Assembly (NCBI RefSeq): GCF_025717535.1
Contig: NZ_JAJIRO010000001.1
Location: forward strand, 124,001 to 188,000
Reading direction: 5' to 3'
From: Paucibacter sp. Y2R2-4
GTDB lineage: Bacteria > Pseudomonadota > Gammaproteobacteria > Burkholderiales > Burkholderiaceae_C
DNA: 64,000 nucleotides
In this document: piece by piece, positions 18,453 to 29,055 of the stretch
Layout of the letters: each line of letters opens with the position of its first letter
How positions within the stretch are numbered: position 1 is the stretch's first letter
Position numbers and translations under genes: made by a program
Notes under the pieces: model-generated
Database searches by the model: none
The model's input: only the letters and a program-made list of their open reading frames with translations
Told to the model about the DNA's origin: nothing

Positions 18453-18970
18453 GCGCGGGCCTCCAGTCCTTGACCCAGTCCTTGCAAGAGAGACACGCCA
18501 AAGTCGCTGCCGGCACGCAAGTCGACCTCACGGCTGTCGTCTTCTTGCACCGTCAGCCAGATCTGCAAATCGGCGGGCGGCAACATGCCAGCCGCCTTGT
18601 CGGGCCATTCGCTGAGCTTCAGGCCAGGGGCGGCGAAGATGTCGCGAAAGCCGGCGTCTTCCCATTCGCGTGGATCGCTGAAACGGTAGAAATCAAAGTG
18701 ACTGACTTCGCCGACCTGAGCAAAGTCGGGGCCGAGACCATAGCTCTCAAGCACCGCGTAGCTGGGGCTCTTGATTCGGCCGCTAACGCCCAGCGCACGC
18801 AGCAGATGGCGGGTCAGGCTGGTTTTGCCGGCGCCCAAGGGGCCGTGCAACTCGATGCTTGCATTGACCGGTGTGGCGCTGCGCTGCAAGCGTGCGGCCA
18901 GGCTTTGAGCGAAAGACTCGCAGGCCGCCTCGTCGGCCCATTGCAAATGGCGGGTTTCTAGAATGCGCAA
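18449..18970 (-). CDS. tsaE: tRNA threonylcarbamoyladenosine biosynthesis ATPase TsaE
   Basis: 173 residues if it begins at TTG 18970, giving MRILETRHLQW. The frame is open to 19171, but that extension would be inside queG on the other strand. It has the P-loop GPLGAGKTSL, the HFDFYR motif and the DIFAAPGLKLSEWP segment of TsaE, the ATPase that supports the TsaB-TsaD transferase making t6A37. The proposed start codon directly abuts the queG ATG at 18971 on the opposite strand. It is followed by amiC with a four-base overlap. Confidence 0.9.
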   Translation of the reverse strand: MRILETRHLQWADEAACESFAQSLAARLQRSATPVNASIELHGPLGAGKTSLTRHLLRALGVSGRIKSPSYAVLESYGLGPDFAQVGEVSHFDFYRFSDPREWEDAGFRDIFAAPGLKLSEWPDKAAGMLPPADLQIWLTVQEDDSREVDLRAGSDFGVSLLQGLGQGLEARA

Positions 18971-20086
18971 ATGACCCAGGCTCCACAAGACATCAAAAAA
19001 CTCAGCCCAGAGGCAATGCAGGCGCTGGTGGAGCGGCTGCGCACTTGGGCGCGTGAGCTGGGATTCTCCCAGATCGGCGTGGCCGGTATTGACCTCAGCG
19101 AGGCCGAGCCCGGCTTGCAGGCTTGGCTGGCGGCCGGCTTTCACGGCAGCATGCACTATATGCAGGCGCATGGCATGAAGCGAGCCCGCCCGGCGGAGTT
19201 GGTGCCCGGGACTTTGCGCGTCATCACCGCCCGCATGGACTATCTGCCACGCACGAGCTCAATTGATTGGCAAGCCATGGAATGGCAAGGCTTGGCCGAC
19301 CCGCAGCGCGCTCAGGTGTCGATGTACGCGCGTGGCCGGGACTATCACAAGGTCTTGCGCGCCCGCTTGCAAAAACTGGCCGAGCGCTTGGGCGAAGCGG
19401 TCGGGCCGCTCGGCCACCGCGTGTTTACCGACTCGGCCCCGGTGCTGGAGGTGGAGTTGGCTTCGCGCTCCGGCATAGGCTGGCGCGGCAAACACACGCT
19501 GACCCTGCACCGCGAGGCCGGCTCGATGTTTTTTCTGGGCGAGATCTATATCGACTTGGCCCTTCCGGTCAGCGAGCCCGTCACTGCGCATTGCGGCCAA
19601 TGCAGTGCTTGCCTGGACGCCTGCCCAACCGGGGCCATTGTGGCGCCGCAGCGGGTCGACGCCAGGCGCTGCATTTCTTACCTCACGATAGAGCATGACG
19701 GGGCAATCCCGCTGGAGCTGCGCCCCCTGATGGGCAACCGCATCTACGGTTGTGACGATTGCCAGCTGATCTGTCCTTGGAACAAATTTGCGCAGAAGTC
19801 CACCGTGGTCGACTTTGACCCACGGCCCGACTTGAGTGCGCCGAGCTTGTTGCAGTTGTGGGCCTGGGATGAGGCCGAGTTCTTGCGCCGCACCGAGGGC
19901 TCTGCCATTCGGCGCATTGGTCATCAGCGCTGGCAGCGCAATCTGGCGGTGGCCAGTGGCAATGCCTTGGCAAAAAAAGAGGATCTGGCCTTGCGCGATG
20001 TGCTGATGAAGCTCTTGCCCACGGCCTCGGACTTGCTGGCGGAGCACCTGCACTGGGCGCTGGCGCAAACACCCGCGCCGCTTTGA
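18971..20086 (+). CDS. queG: Epoxyqueuosine reductase
   Basis: 371 residues. QueG reduces epoxyqueuosine to queuosine in tRNA wobble position 34, using cobalamin and two [4Fe-4S] clusters. The two cluster motifs are visible as CGQCSACLDACPTGAI (around residue 210) and CDDCQLICPWNKF (around 260); the N-terminal part has the family patterns FHGSMHYMQ and DSAPVLE. The length is normal for the family. It is divergent from tsaE with no intergenic space; the pair is a conserved Burkholderiales arrangement. Confidence 0.95.
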   Translation: MTQAPQDIKKLSPEAMQALVERLRTWARELGFSQIGVAGIDLSEAEPGLQAWLAAGFHGSMHYMQAHGMKRARPAELVPGTLRVITARMDYLPRTSSIDWQAMEWQGLADPQRAQVSMYARGRDYHKVLRARLQKLAERLGEAVGPLGHRVFTDSAPVLEVELASRSGIGWRGKHTLTLHREAGSMFFLGEIYIDLALPVSEPVTAHCGQCSACLDACPTGAIVAPQRVDARRCISYLTIEHDGAIPLELRPLMGNRIYGCDDCQLICPWNKFAQKSTVVDFDPRPDLSAPSLLQLWAWDEAEFLRRTEGSAIRRIGHQRWQRNLAVASGNALAKKEDLALRDVLMKLLPTASDLLAEHLHWALAQTPAPL

Positions 20087-20099
20087 CTGCCATCGCGGG

Positions 20100-21011
20100 C
20101 TAGAGCCAGTTCAAAACCATCAGCCACAAGGGCAGGCTGAGCATGCCCAGCAAGGTCGACAGGGTCACCAGCCCCGCGACAAAGGGTCCGTTGCCACCCA
20201 TGCGTACCGCCAGCACATAGGCGCTGGAGGCGGTGGGCAAGGCGGCAAACATCAAGAGCATGGCGCGCTGTTCAGCTTGCAGCTTCAAAATCTGCGCGAT
20301 CAGCAAAGCCACCAGGGGCAGCACCAAGTGACGGATGGAAAGCAGCGCAGTGGCCAAGCCGGGGGCCTGTTTCAAAGCCCCAAAACGCAGGCCGGCGCCC
20401 ACCGCCATCAAGCCCAGCGGCAGCGCCGCCAAGCCGATACGGTGCAAGGTGAGGGCGGCGGGTTCGGGCAGCCTCAAGCTTGCCAGATTGGCCAGCAGGC
20501 CGGCCACCGTGCTCAAAATCAAAGGATTGCGCGACAACTCGCGCCAGTAGCCATGGCCTCCGTGCCGAGCCAAGGGCCATACGGCCGCGACATTGCAGAC
20601 GGGCACACAAAGTGCAATCAGCAATGCCACCCAAGCTACGCCTTGTGATCCTTGCAGACGTTCGGCCAGGGCCAAGGCGATGAAGGAATTGAAGCGAAAC
20701 GCCACTTGCGCGCCCGAGGCATGCAATTGTCGCTGCGACTCGCCGCGCCAGGCGGGCAGCCAGCGCAGGGCATAGGCCAAGACCACGCCGCTGAGCACGG
20801 TAGCCAAGCCGCCCAGGGCCAGGCCCGCTGTGCTGCCCAACTGCAATGGCGTGCGCAAAATCGAGTTGAACAGCAGCACCGGGAACAGCAGGTAATAGAC
20901 CAGGCGCTCGGCGGACTCCCAGACCGGGCGGTTCAGCGCGCTGTAGCGGCACAGCACAAAGCCGCAAAGAATCAGCAAGAAATCGGGGAGCAGCAAGAGG
21001 ACGTCGGGCAT
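20100..21011 (-). CDS. AEC family transporter (auxin efflux carrier type)
   Basis: 303 residues from ATG 21011; an upstream extension of 28 codons is Arg-rich and unlike the family. The product is almost wholly hydrophobic, with about 8-10 membrane helices. The N-terminus [14 protein letters not shown] and the segment [18 protein letters not shown] near the C-terminus are typical of bacterial AEC (MdcF/YfdV-like) carriers, which are thought to export or exchange organic acids. Substrate is unknown. It is convergent with queG (13-base gap) and divergent from a Bug-type carboxylate receptor gene, which may point to a shared organic-acid context. Confidence 0.9.
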   Translation of the reverse strand: MPDVLLLLPDFLLILCGFVLCRYSALNRPVWESAERLVYYLLFPVLLFNSILRTPLQLGSTAGLALGGLATVLSGVVLAYALRWLPAWRGESQRQLHASGAQVAFRFNSFIALALAERLQGSQGVAWVALLIALCVPVCNVAAVWPLARHGGHGYWRELSRNPLILSTVAGLLANLASLRLPEPAALTLHRIGLAALPLGLMAVGAGLRFGALKQAPGLATALLSIRHLVLPLVALLIAQILKLQAEQRAMLLMFAALPTASSAYVLAVRMGGNGPFVAGLVTLSTLLGMLSLPLWLMVLNWL

Positions 21012-21214
21012 GGTTCGAGTGTGCCTCGTCCGCCAAGGTCTCATTCGAAAAGCTGGTATTCGCGGTGCGAGCGGCGAACTTTTGCAGCCAGGCATGGCGA
21101 AGTCTCGGAAGCAGGGGCCAGCTTATGGCATGCTGCGCTCCGGTGTCCTTGAGCCGAGAGCCTGGATGTATCGGAGATGGAGACCTCGGCCAAACCAAGA
21201 TCTGGAGCAAAGAG

Positions 21215-22192
21215 ATGATTCGTCGTGAATGGATGGGGGCCCTGAGTGCCCTGGTTCTGAGCAGCCTGGCGGCACCCGCGGCCTGGGCGCAAAACTATCC
21301 CAATAAAACGGTCAAGTTGATCGTGCCTTTTGCCCCTGGAGGCACCACCGATATCGTGGCCCGCGTCTTGGCCGAGAAGCTGCATTTCGCGCTGGGCCAG
21401 CAGGTGCTGGTCGAAAACAAGGCCGGCGGCGGCGGCTCGGTCGGGGCCAACGAAATCGCCAAGTCGACGCCGGATGGCTACACCCTCGGCGTGGCCACCG
21501 TGTCCACCACCGCAGCCAACCCGGCCATCAACCCCAAGATTGCCTACAACCCGCTGACCGATTTCACCGCCATCACCAATGTAGCGGCCACGCCCAATGT
21601 GATCGCGGTGCACCCCTCGTTCCCGGCGCGTGACTACAAAGGTTTTATCGCTGAGCTGAAAAAGAACCCCGGCAAGTACAGCTTCGCCAGCTCGGGCACC
21701 GGCGGCATTGGCCATTTGCAGATGGAGTTGTACAAGAGCCTGACCGGCGTCTTTGTCACTCATATTCCCTACCGCGGCGCCGGCCCGGCCCTGAACGATA
21801 CGGTGGCCGGCCAGGTGCCGATGATTTTTGACAATCTGCCCTCGGCGCTGCCCTTCATCAAAGATGGCCGCTTGATCCCCATCGTGGTGGCCGCGCCGCA
21901 GCGTTTGAGTCAGCTGCCGAATGTGCCGACCTTCAAGGAGCTGGATCTGGAGCCGGTGAACCGCATGGCCTATTACGGCATTCACGGCCCCAAGAATCTG
22001 CCCAAGGATGTGGTGGACAAGGTCTATGCCGCAGTCAAGAAAACAGCCGAACTGCCTGAGGTGAAGGCCCGCATCGAAGGCACGGGCTCGCTGCTGGTGC
22101 TGAACACGCCTGAGCAGTTCACCGCGCAGATCAAGAGCGAGTTTGATGTCTACAAGAAAGTCGTTGAACAGCAAAAGCTCAAGCTTGACTGA
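21215..22192 (+). CDS. Bug-family tripartite tricarboxylate transporter receptor
   Basis: 325 residues starting at [14 protein letters not shown] lies immediately upstream, and the longer frame to 21065 has no signal peptide. Residues 1-25 are a Sec signal ending AAWAQ. The mature part starts [23 protein letters not shown], the strongly conserved Bug (TctC) beginning, and has [14 protein letters not shown] and [10 protein letters not shown] further on. Bug proteins are periplasmic binding proteins for carboxylates and aromatics; they are greatly expanded in Burkholderiales. No TctA/TctB membrane subunit is adjacent, so it is an orphan receptor. Confidence 0.93.
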   Translation: MIRREWMGALSALVLSSLAAPAAWAQNYPNKTVKLIVPFAPGGTTDIVARVLAEKLHFALGQQVLVENKAGGGGSVGANEIAKSTPDGYTLGVATVSTTAANPAINPKIAYNPLTDFTAITNVAATPNVIAVHPSFPARDYKGFIAELKKNPGKYSFASSGTGGIGHLQMELYKSLTGVFVTHIPYRGAGPALNDTVAGQVPMIFDNLPSALPFIKDGRLIPIVVAAPQRLSQLPNVPTFKELDLEPVNRMAYYGIHGPKNLPKDVVDKVYAAVKKTAELPEVKARIEGTGSLLVLNTPEQFTAQIKSEFDVYKKVVEQQKLKLD

Positions 22193-23147
22193 AGCGACGA
22201 AAGCAGGTGCTGATGCCGAGCCGGTGCTGGATGATGAAAGCGCCCGCCGGCTCAGCCTGCAAAGCCAGGCTGCGATAGAGAGCTTTGGCCAAGCCTTGTG
22301 GTTGGAAGACGGCTTGGCCGCCAACACGCTCGAGGCTTACCGCCGCGACCTGCGCTTGCTGGCCGACTGGTTGGCAACACACCCGAGGGTCAGCCTGGAT
22401 GGCTGCAGCGAGCTTGATTTGCTGGCCTATGCCAGCGCTCGCCATGCCGGCAGCCGGGCGACCAGTTCGAACCGGCGCCTGAGCGTCTTCAAACGCTACT
22501 TCCGCTGGGCCCTGCGCGAACAGCGCATCACGCAAGACCCGACCCTCCGCTTGCAAAACGCGCGGCAGCCCTTGCGTGTGCCCAAGTTGCTGACTCAAGA
22601 GCAGGTGGAGGCCCTGCTGGCCGCCCCCGATGTGGGCAGTGCCCTGGGCCTGCGTGACCGGGCCATGTTGGAGCTGATGTATGCCAGCGGCTTGCGGGTG
22701 ACGGAGTTGGTCACGCTCAATAGCGTGCATGTGGGCTTCAAAGAGGCCGTGCTGCGCATCACCGGCAAGGGCTCCAAGGAACGTCTGGTGCCTTTTGGTG
22801 AGGAAGCGCATGCCTGGCTGCTGCGCTACTTGCAGGAAGCGCGCGGGCAACTGCTCAAAGGCGTGGCCTGCAATGCGCTTTTTGTGACGGTGCGTGGTGA
22901 GGGCATGACTCGCCAGATGTTTTGGACTTTGGTGAAGAAATACGCCCAGCAGGCCGGTATTCACTCGCCCATTTCGCCGCACACCTTGCGGCATGCGTTT
23001 GCGACCCATTTGCTCAATCACGGCGCGGACCTGCGTGCCGTTCAGCTCCTGCTAGGACACGCCGATCTGTCCACCACGCAGATCTACACCCATGTGGCGC
23101 GCGAGCGGCTCAAAGCCATTCATGCGCAACATCATCCGCGCGGCTGA
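22146..23147 (+). CDS. xerD: Tyrosine recombinase XerD
   Basis: 333 residues from ATG 22146, starting inside the last 47 bases of the Bug receptor gene; an alternative is TTG 22185, which would shorten the protein to 320, closer to the usual 300. The SAM-like N-terminal DNA-binding domain ([10 protein letters not shown]) and the catalytic domain are complete: Arg in SGLRVTEL, Lys in [21 protein letters not shown], then [15 protein letters not shown] with the nucleophile Tyr. XerC/XerD resolve chromosome dimers at dif. Assignment as XerD rather than XerC or an integrase rests on its chromosomal setting and overall resemblance. Confidence 0.9.
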   Translation: MSTRKSLNSKSSSLTEATKAGADAEPVLDDESARRLSLQSQAAIESFGQALWLEDGLAANTLEAYRRDLRLLADWLATHPRVSLDGCSELDLLAYASARHAGSRATSSNRRLSVFKRYFRWALREQRITQDPTLRLQNARQPLRVPKLLTQEQVEALLAAPDVGSALGLRDRAMLELMYASGLRVTELVTLNSVHVGFKEAVLRITGKGSKERLVPFGEEAHAWLLRYLQEARGQLLKGVACNALFVTVRGEGMTRQMFWTLVKKYAQQAGIHSPISPHTLRHAFATHLLNHGADLRAVQLLLGHADLSTTQIYTHVARERLKAIHAQHHPRG

Positions 23148-23172
23148 GCCGGCACACGCGACAATCACGCCC

Positions 23173-23775
23173 ATGGACCACAGTTTTCTCTCCGCCTTCA
23201 TCCTGCTCTTGCTGGTGCTTGACCCGCTGGGCAGCCTGCCGATTTTCATTTCCATCATGCGCGAGGTGCCCAAAGAGCGGCGCACGCGGGTGGCGGCGCG
23301 CGAGGTGGGCATTGCCTTTGCCGTGCTCTTCGCCTTTATGTTCTTGGGCGGCTCCTTCCTTGAGGTGATGCACCTGTCCGAACGCTCGCTGGAGGTGGCC
23401 GGCGGCGTGATTCTTTTGATCATTGCGATCAAGATGATTTTCGGCAGCTCGGGCGAATCGGCCTATGGCCTGGAGCCGGGCAAAGAGCCGTTCATCTTCC
23501 CCTTGGCCGTGCCCTTATTGGCGGGCCCTTCGGCCATGGCTACGGTCTTGCTATTGGCTTCACGTCAGCCCGAGCGCATCTTCGACTGGATTGGGGCCCT
23601 AACCGCTGCCATGCTGGTGTCGGGTTTCACCTTGCTTTTGGCCGACCGCATTCGCAAAATTCTCGGCGACTCGGTGGTCTCCGCCATCGAAAAGCTGATG
23701 GGTCTGGTGCTGACCGCGATTGCGGTGGAGATGGTGCTGGCCGGCCTGAAGCGTTATTTCGTCGGCGGGCTTTGA
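23173..23775 (+). CDS. MarC family integral membrane protein
   Basis: 200 residues from ATG 23173, with six predicted helices. The N-terminal LLLVLDPLGSLPIFIS and the central FPLAVPLLAGPSAMATVL are diagnostic of the MarC/YchE (UPF0056) family. Its role is unknown; earlier links to multiple antibiotic resistance were not confirmed. The gene follows xerD by 25 bases and converges on the acetyltransferase gene. Confidence 0.93.
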   Translation: MDHSFLSAFILLLLVLDPLGSLPIFISIMREVPKERRTRVAAREVGIAFAVLFAFMFLGGSFLEVMHLSERSLEVAGGVILLIIAIKMIFGSSGESAYGLEPGKEPFIFPLAVPLLAGPSAMATVLLLASRQPERIFDWIGALTAAMLVSGFTLLLADRIRKILGDSVVSAIEKLMGLVLTAIAVEMVLAGLKRYFVGGL

Positions 23776-23831
23776 TTCAGCAGCACTGAGCTAGGCACGG
23801 GGGGCGATAGGCCGATTCTCGGCCTCGCCCT

Positions 23832-24473
23832 CTAGCGCTTGATTGCGGCCTGCAGTGCCGCCAGGTCGCCGCCGGTGATCAGTTGTAGATTCGCGGTGAT
23901 CAATTCGGCCGGCCAATCCCACCAAGCCAGCGCCTGCAACTGCTGGGCTATCTCGTCTGAGAAGCGCTGCTTGATCAACTGCGCCGGATTGCCTCCCACC
24001 ACGGCATAGGCCGGCACGTCGCTGACCACCACCGATCGCGAGGCGATGATGGCGCCATCGCCGATCTTGACTCCCGGCATGATCAAGGCGTCATAGCCAA
24101 TCCAGACGTCATTGCCGATTACCGTGTCGCCCTTGTAGGGCAAGTCGCCGGGCTGGGGAGCGGCAGTCTCCCAACCATTGCCGAAGATGAAGAAGGGGTA
24201 GGTCGAAAACCCCGAAGTCTTGTGGTTGGCGCCGTTCATGATGAACTTGACGCCGCGGGCGATGGCGCAAAACTTGCCGATGATCAGCTTGTCGCCAATA
24301 AAGGGGAAGTGATAGAGCACATTGCGCTCGAAGTTGCTCACGCCTTCCGGATCGTCGTAATAGCTGTAGTCGCCCACGATGATGTTGGGATTGTGGCTGA
24401 GCGCATTCTTCAAATACGCCACCTGCGGAAAGCCCGGCATGGGATGGAGGGTGCTGGGTTCGGGGCCTTGCAT
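23832..24473 (-). CDS. CatB/Vat-type O-acetyltransferase (left-handed beta-helix)
   Basis: 213 residues from ATG 24473. The product is a hexapeptide-repeat acyltransferase of the xenobiotic (CatB, VatA) group. [15 protein letters not shown] holds the catalytic His, the hexapeptide turns follow in [16 protein letters not shown] and [13 protein letters not shown], and [14 protein letters not shown] marks the end of the helix. Related enzymes acetylate chloramphenicol or streptogramins, but chromosomal copies are common and often have other substrates such as sugars, so resistance should not be assumed. An AGAGAAAAG stretch precedes the start. Convergent with the MarC gene. Confidence 0.88.
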   Translation of the reverse strand: MQGPEPSTLHPMPGFPQVAYLKNALSHNPNIIVGDYSYYDDPEGVSNFERNVLYHFPFIGDKLIIGKFCAIARGVKFIMNGANHKTSGFSTYPFFIFGNGWETAAPQPGDLPYKGDTVIGNDVWIGYDALIMPGVKIGDGAIIASRSVVVSDVPAYAVVGGNPAQLIKQRFSDEIAQQLQALAWWDWPAELITANLQLITGGDLAALQAAIKR

Positions 24474-24933
24474 AGTGTTCTTTTCTCTTCTTTTGGCTTG
24501 GTGCTTCCCCACTATAGCGAGGGCGCCCAGACGCAATCGGGGGCTGCAGCTCTCGTCACGCTGGGTGATTCAATGGGGCGGCTATGGCGCTGCGCCGGGT
24601 CTGCTGCCCAGGGTAGTCTGCTGTAGCGGCCGGATCGCGTCATCGCGCATCAATTCGGGTCAGTTCTTGCTCAATTCACGATGCGAAACGGTGATTTCAT
24701 ATCGTGAACTTATCCGTTGCTGCGCCGCCGCATTTTTTCTCATCATGGTGAATGCAATTTCACATTCAGAAATTAAGTTTGTAAGTCATTGAATTTAAAC
24801 CAAAAGATATTTAGTCTTATATAAGATACAAGTCTTCCGCTGCGACGGAAAGAGGAATAAATTTAGTTCCAAGCAAGACGCTTTTTCTTCTCTCTTCCTT
24901 CCTTTCTTCCCAACGTCTCAGCAGGAGCAAATC
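24474..24933 (+). promoter_or_regulatory. AT-rich leader of aceA with two inverted repeats
   Basis: 460 bases without a gene. The stretch from about 24,690 to 24,900 is markedly AT-richer than its surroundings. It contains a perfect 8-bp inverted repeat TTCACGAT / ATCGTGAA (24675-24682 and 24701-24708, 18-base spacer). A second repeat is AATTTC / GAAATT (24756-24761 and 24769-24774, 7-base spacer). A possible promoter is TTAAAC (24795-24800), a 17-base spacer and TATATA (24818-24823). The 5' leader before the aceA AGGAG would then be about 100 bases. The repeats look like operators for a regulator of the glyoxylate shunt; which one is not known. Confidence 0.45.
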
Positions 24934-26232
<1,299 letters not shown>

Positions 26233-26255
26233 TTTACAGCCCGTCGCTGAAAAAC

Positions 26256-26291
26256 AAAGCCCGGCAGATGCAGCATCTGCCGGGCTTTTTT
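26256..26291 (+). terminator. Rho-independent terminator of aceA
   Basis: A perfect 15-bp stem (26256-26270 paired with 26274-26288) with a CAG loop, followed by a run of T. It lies 24 bases after the aceA stop. The A run before it may let it also stop transcription from the convergent PEP-CTERM gene. Confidence 0.93.
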
Positions 26292-26327
26292 CTTAGGCGG
26301 AGCCGCTGAAACCGGCTTGCCGCCAAC

Positions 26328-26867
26328 TTAGGCGTGTTTGCGACGGCGCGCCGCAAATGCCACGACACCAAGGCCCAAAGCCATCAAGGCATAGCTTTCG
26401 GGCTCAGGGACTGCAGCGGTGATGACATTACCCACGCCGCTGATGCTGTTGGCATAAGCACCGGCATCAAAGTTCTCAAAACCTGTGGTCACCATGATGT
26501 AGGTCGTACCCACGCTCAAGTTCGCGCTGAAGCCGGAGGTGCCGATGACGCCTCCAAGATCGTCATTCCCAATCACGCCATTGCTCAGCGCATCGGCTGG
26601 ATTGAAAACGTCTTTGTAGAGAAAGGTGAAATTGTCCCAGCCGGTCACCTTGCTGCTGAAGTCGTAAGCACCTGCGGCGTCCACGCTGAAGCTCAGCGTT
26701 TGGTAATGCACCGCCGTTCCGACAGCAGACAGTCCGCTGAATCCAGCGAGAGCACGGTGATAGGTCGGAGCTGCCGTGGTGTCGCCCGCGAAGTCGTAAG
26801 TTGCCGCTTGTGCGCCGCCAAAAAGTGCGAAGGCCGCTGCGGCGCTTGCCAGAGTACGAAAGATCAT
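26328..26867 (-). CDS. PEP-CTERM sorting domain protein
   Basis: 179 residues from ATG 26867, which is preceded by GGAGGATG. An N-terminal signal peptide (to about residue 21, AQA) and a C-terminal sorting signal are present: VPEPESYALM, a short hydrophobic helix and a final Arg cluster (ARRRKHA). Proteins of this class are recognised and cleaved by EpsH-type exosortase and released to the surface or extracellular matrix. The middle has no motif I recognise, although the layout resembles the FxDxF subgroup of short PEP-CTERM proteins (FENFDAGAY). No exosortase is in the window. It is convergent with aceA. Confidence 0.88.
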   Translation of the reverse strand: MIFRTLASAAAAFALFGGAQAATYDFAGDTTAAPTYHRALAGFSGLSAVGTAVHYQTLSFSVDAAGAYDFSSKVTGWDNFTFLYKDVFNPADALSNGVIGNDDLGGVIGTSGFSANLSVGTTYIMVTTGFENFDAGAYANSISGVGNVITAAVPEPESYALMALGLGVVAFAARRRKHA

Positions 26868-27164
26868 TGAAACATCCTCCTGGGTTCGTGGCGCATCTCG
26901 AGATTGAGTTTCTCCACGCAACGCTAATCTAGGCCCATAACGATTGAATTGCGCGCCATTTCCCACGAGCTAGGGGCATGACTTTCCCATCCCTTCATCG
27001 TGCCGTCATCTCGAATCTGTACCAGCACGGCACAGTGTCTGCTTATCGCCAGCCCCAGCGATTCCTGAGTACATACCGACCGGTTCAATCGGAATCGTGT
27101 TCGCCGTTCTGAGCGACAAAGCTCGCGCTCGTGCTCCTCTTGCCGAGACCGATCTTTGCTGCGC

Positions 27165-28877
27165 TTACCGCTGCAGGGCGGCATCGCGAGCGGCCTTGTT
27201 TGCTTCGCTGCTACTTGGCGCCTTGCGTGCTGCCCTTGCCGACGAATCAGAGCGGCCTGTCGGCAACTCTTGTACTGCTGCGATGGCCGGGACATTGGCC
27301 AGGACGTCCTGAGACGCTCTCAGATTCAGCGAGATAAGTGCATCAAAACCAAGAAAGGTCAAACCGTCGCCGATGTAGTACTTCGGTCCATCCAAAGTCG
27401 TAGCGTTCAGATCGATCAGGCCCTCGGGCAGATCGGGCAAGGTCACAAGACCCGTCGCATCGGACTGCGCCTTGAACCGGATCGGGCTGCCGAGCATGCT
27501 GGCCGTCAACACCACATCGGCCAGGCGCAAGCCGGGATTGGAGGGGGGCGCCATCAGTTGGACGCGCACCCTGTGGTCGGCCAAGTAGAAATTGACGCTG
27601 TCCTCATAAACATTCTCAGCAGCGTCCTCGCCGACGACCGTCAAGGTATGGAGACTGACGCCCGCATATAAAATGGCGACATAAAAGGCGGAAGGATCTG
27701 CAGCCACGGAACCGTCAGGCTGCACGCTGAACAGATCGGTGAGATTGACGAGGCTGCCCTTCCAGTCCAGCATCGTGACGGACGAGAGGTAGCTGAGCTT
27801 GATGCTCTGTTCGCGCGAGTCTTCAAAGCGCAGCGCGATGCGAGGCGCGCTGCGTGAGAGCATGCCTTGCTGCACGGCGTCGAGGCGTAGAAAGCCATCG
27901 GCAGGAACTTCCTTTCCACCGTCCATGACGACGGTTACCGGCATGCTCGCGCCAGGCACAAGATTCGCGATTTCGTTGCCGCCCTCGCCAGGGGACTTGC
28001 GCACTGAGATGTGGGACAGGCCGGCCTTGGTCAGCAAATCCAGGCGGCCTGCAGCGTCCGTCAAGCCGCGCAGCACATCGTTGATTAGCACTTGATAGCC
28101 AGCGCCTACGGGTGTTTGCCTAGCGCCCTGGCCATCCGCTCCGGCATAGACGGCCCGGATCTTGAGCGTGCCCGTCTGTCCGGCCAGCAAGCGTTCCCCA
28201 TCAAGCACGAAGGTGATGGTCCCGATGTCCTTCGAGGGCGCCGTCAGGCGCAGCGTGGTCTGGGTACTGGCACCTGGTTTCAGGGTGCCTGCGGAGAGAG
28301 GCAGAACCAAGTAGTCGGCACCGGCCTCTTCTCCGCTGTTGAGTCGGCCGCGACTGTTGTACAAGGCGACGTCCACAGGCTGTACGCTTGCCAACGCGAG
28401 CTTGAGTGGCCCGAGCAAAGTGATCGTTGAGGTATTTTTGACCGTGACCCGTGCATCGAAGCTGTTGCTGACCGGGTTAAAGACGAGGTCGCCGCGGCTG
28501 ATCTGCACGCTCGAAGTCAGATCCTCGGCCTGGGCTGCCGTGCCGCCTTGCAAGATGGCATAGGCGAGGAGGGCGAGGCAGGTGCGCAAGCCTTGCCTGG
28601 ACAAACAGTGCGTAGGCGCTTTTGCTACAGGAATCAATGCCGCCGAAAGCGGAGCCATGGCTTTGGGTTCGGCTACAGCAGCTCCACACCCTTCATTGGC
28701 CGATTCGCAGCCTTGATGGCCCAGCTGATGCCACCGAAGAGCGCTGGACATAAAAGGCGCCAAGCCTGAAAAGCTTGCCCAACGCTGGATGCTCAGTCGC
28801 ATTGGGTCTGCGAAGACTGAGAATGCGTCACGCAACAGAGCCGGCGCTTCAAGTCGGCGTGCAATCAAACGCTTCAT
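27165..28877 (-). CDS. Large secreted protein of unknown function
   Basis: 570 residues from ATG 28877, chosen for its AAGGGGG ribosome site; an internal ATG at 28658 is the alternative. A hydrophobic signal-like helix lies unusually deep, near residues 95-118 (LRTCLALLAYAIL, ending TAAQAE). From the internal start it would be a normal N-terminal signal peptide. The rest looks beta-rich with Ig-like segments: a first domain near 'VTVKNTSTITLLGPLKLAL', a second near 'GTLKIRAVYAGADG', then repeated 'GRLDLLTKAG', 'TGLVTLPDLPEGL' segments like carboxypeptidase-regulatory folds. The C-terminus is Ser/Ala/Arg-rich. No catalytic motif or sorting signal was seen. Confidence 0.7.
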   Translation of the reverse strand: MKRLIARRLEAPALLRDAFSVFADPMRLSIQRWASFSGLAPFMSSALRWHQLGHQGCESANEGCGAAVAEPKAMAPLSAALIPVAKAPTHCLSRQGLRTCLALLAYAILQGGTAAQAEDLTSSVQISRGDLVFNPVSNSFDARVTVKNTSTITLLGPLKLALASVQPVDVALYNSRGRLNSGEEAGADYLVLPLSAGTLKPGASTQTTLRLTAPSKDIGTITFVLDGERLLAGQTGTLKIRAVYAGADGQGARQTPVGAGYQVLINDVLRGLTDAAGRLDLLTKAGLSHISVRKSPGEGGNEIANLVPGASMPVTVVMDGGKEVPADGFLRLDAVQQGMLSRSAPRIALRFEDSREQSIKLSYLSSVTMLDWKGSLVNLTDLFSVQPDGSVAADPSAFYVAILYAGVSLHTLTVVGEDAAENVYEDSVNFYLADHRVRVQLMAPPSNPGLRLADVVLTASMLGSPIRFKAQSDATGLVTLPDLPEGLIDLNATTLDGPKYYIGDGLTFLGFDALISLNLRASQDVLANVPAIAAVQELPTGRSDSSARAARKAPSSSEANKAARDAALQR

Positions 28878-29055
28878 CAATCCCCCTTCGCTGCGCTCGG
28901 CACAGAAATCAGGATGTGGGCAGGGCGAGCATAAGGCCTACTCGCATCGGCTACAGCGCCCCGGTCAACGGTAAATGTCGCTATAGCAGAGAAAGGCGCC
29001 CATCTTGCTCTCCTCGTTCAACTGCGTATGCAGTTTCCGGGATGCAGAACTGGCC

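Noticed and set aside
22146-23147. Phage or integron integrase
   Set aside because: Length and motifs fit chromosomal XerC/XerD, and there is no attachment site, cassette or phage gene nearby.
23801-23830. Hairpin GGGCGA-AGGCCGA / TCGGCCTCGCCC between MarC and the acetyltransferase gene
   Set aside because: The stem has a bulge and no T run follows on either strand, so it is not a convincing terminator, although it may weakly pause transcription.
23832-24473. Chloramphenicol or streptogramin resistance gene
   Set aside because: The family match to CatB/Vat is clear, but chromosomal members often act on other substrates and no mobile element is adjacent, so no resistance function is claimed.
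24379-24792. Plus-strand open frame upstream of aceA
   Set aside because: It crosses the acetyltransferase start region and the AT-rich leader, has no ribosome site and gives an implausible protein.
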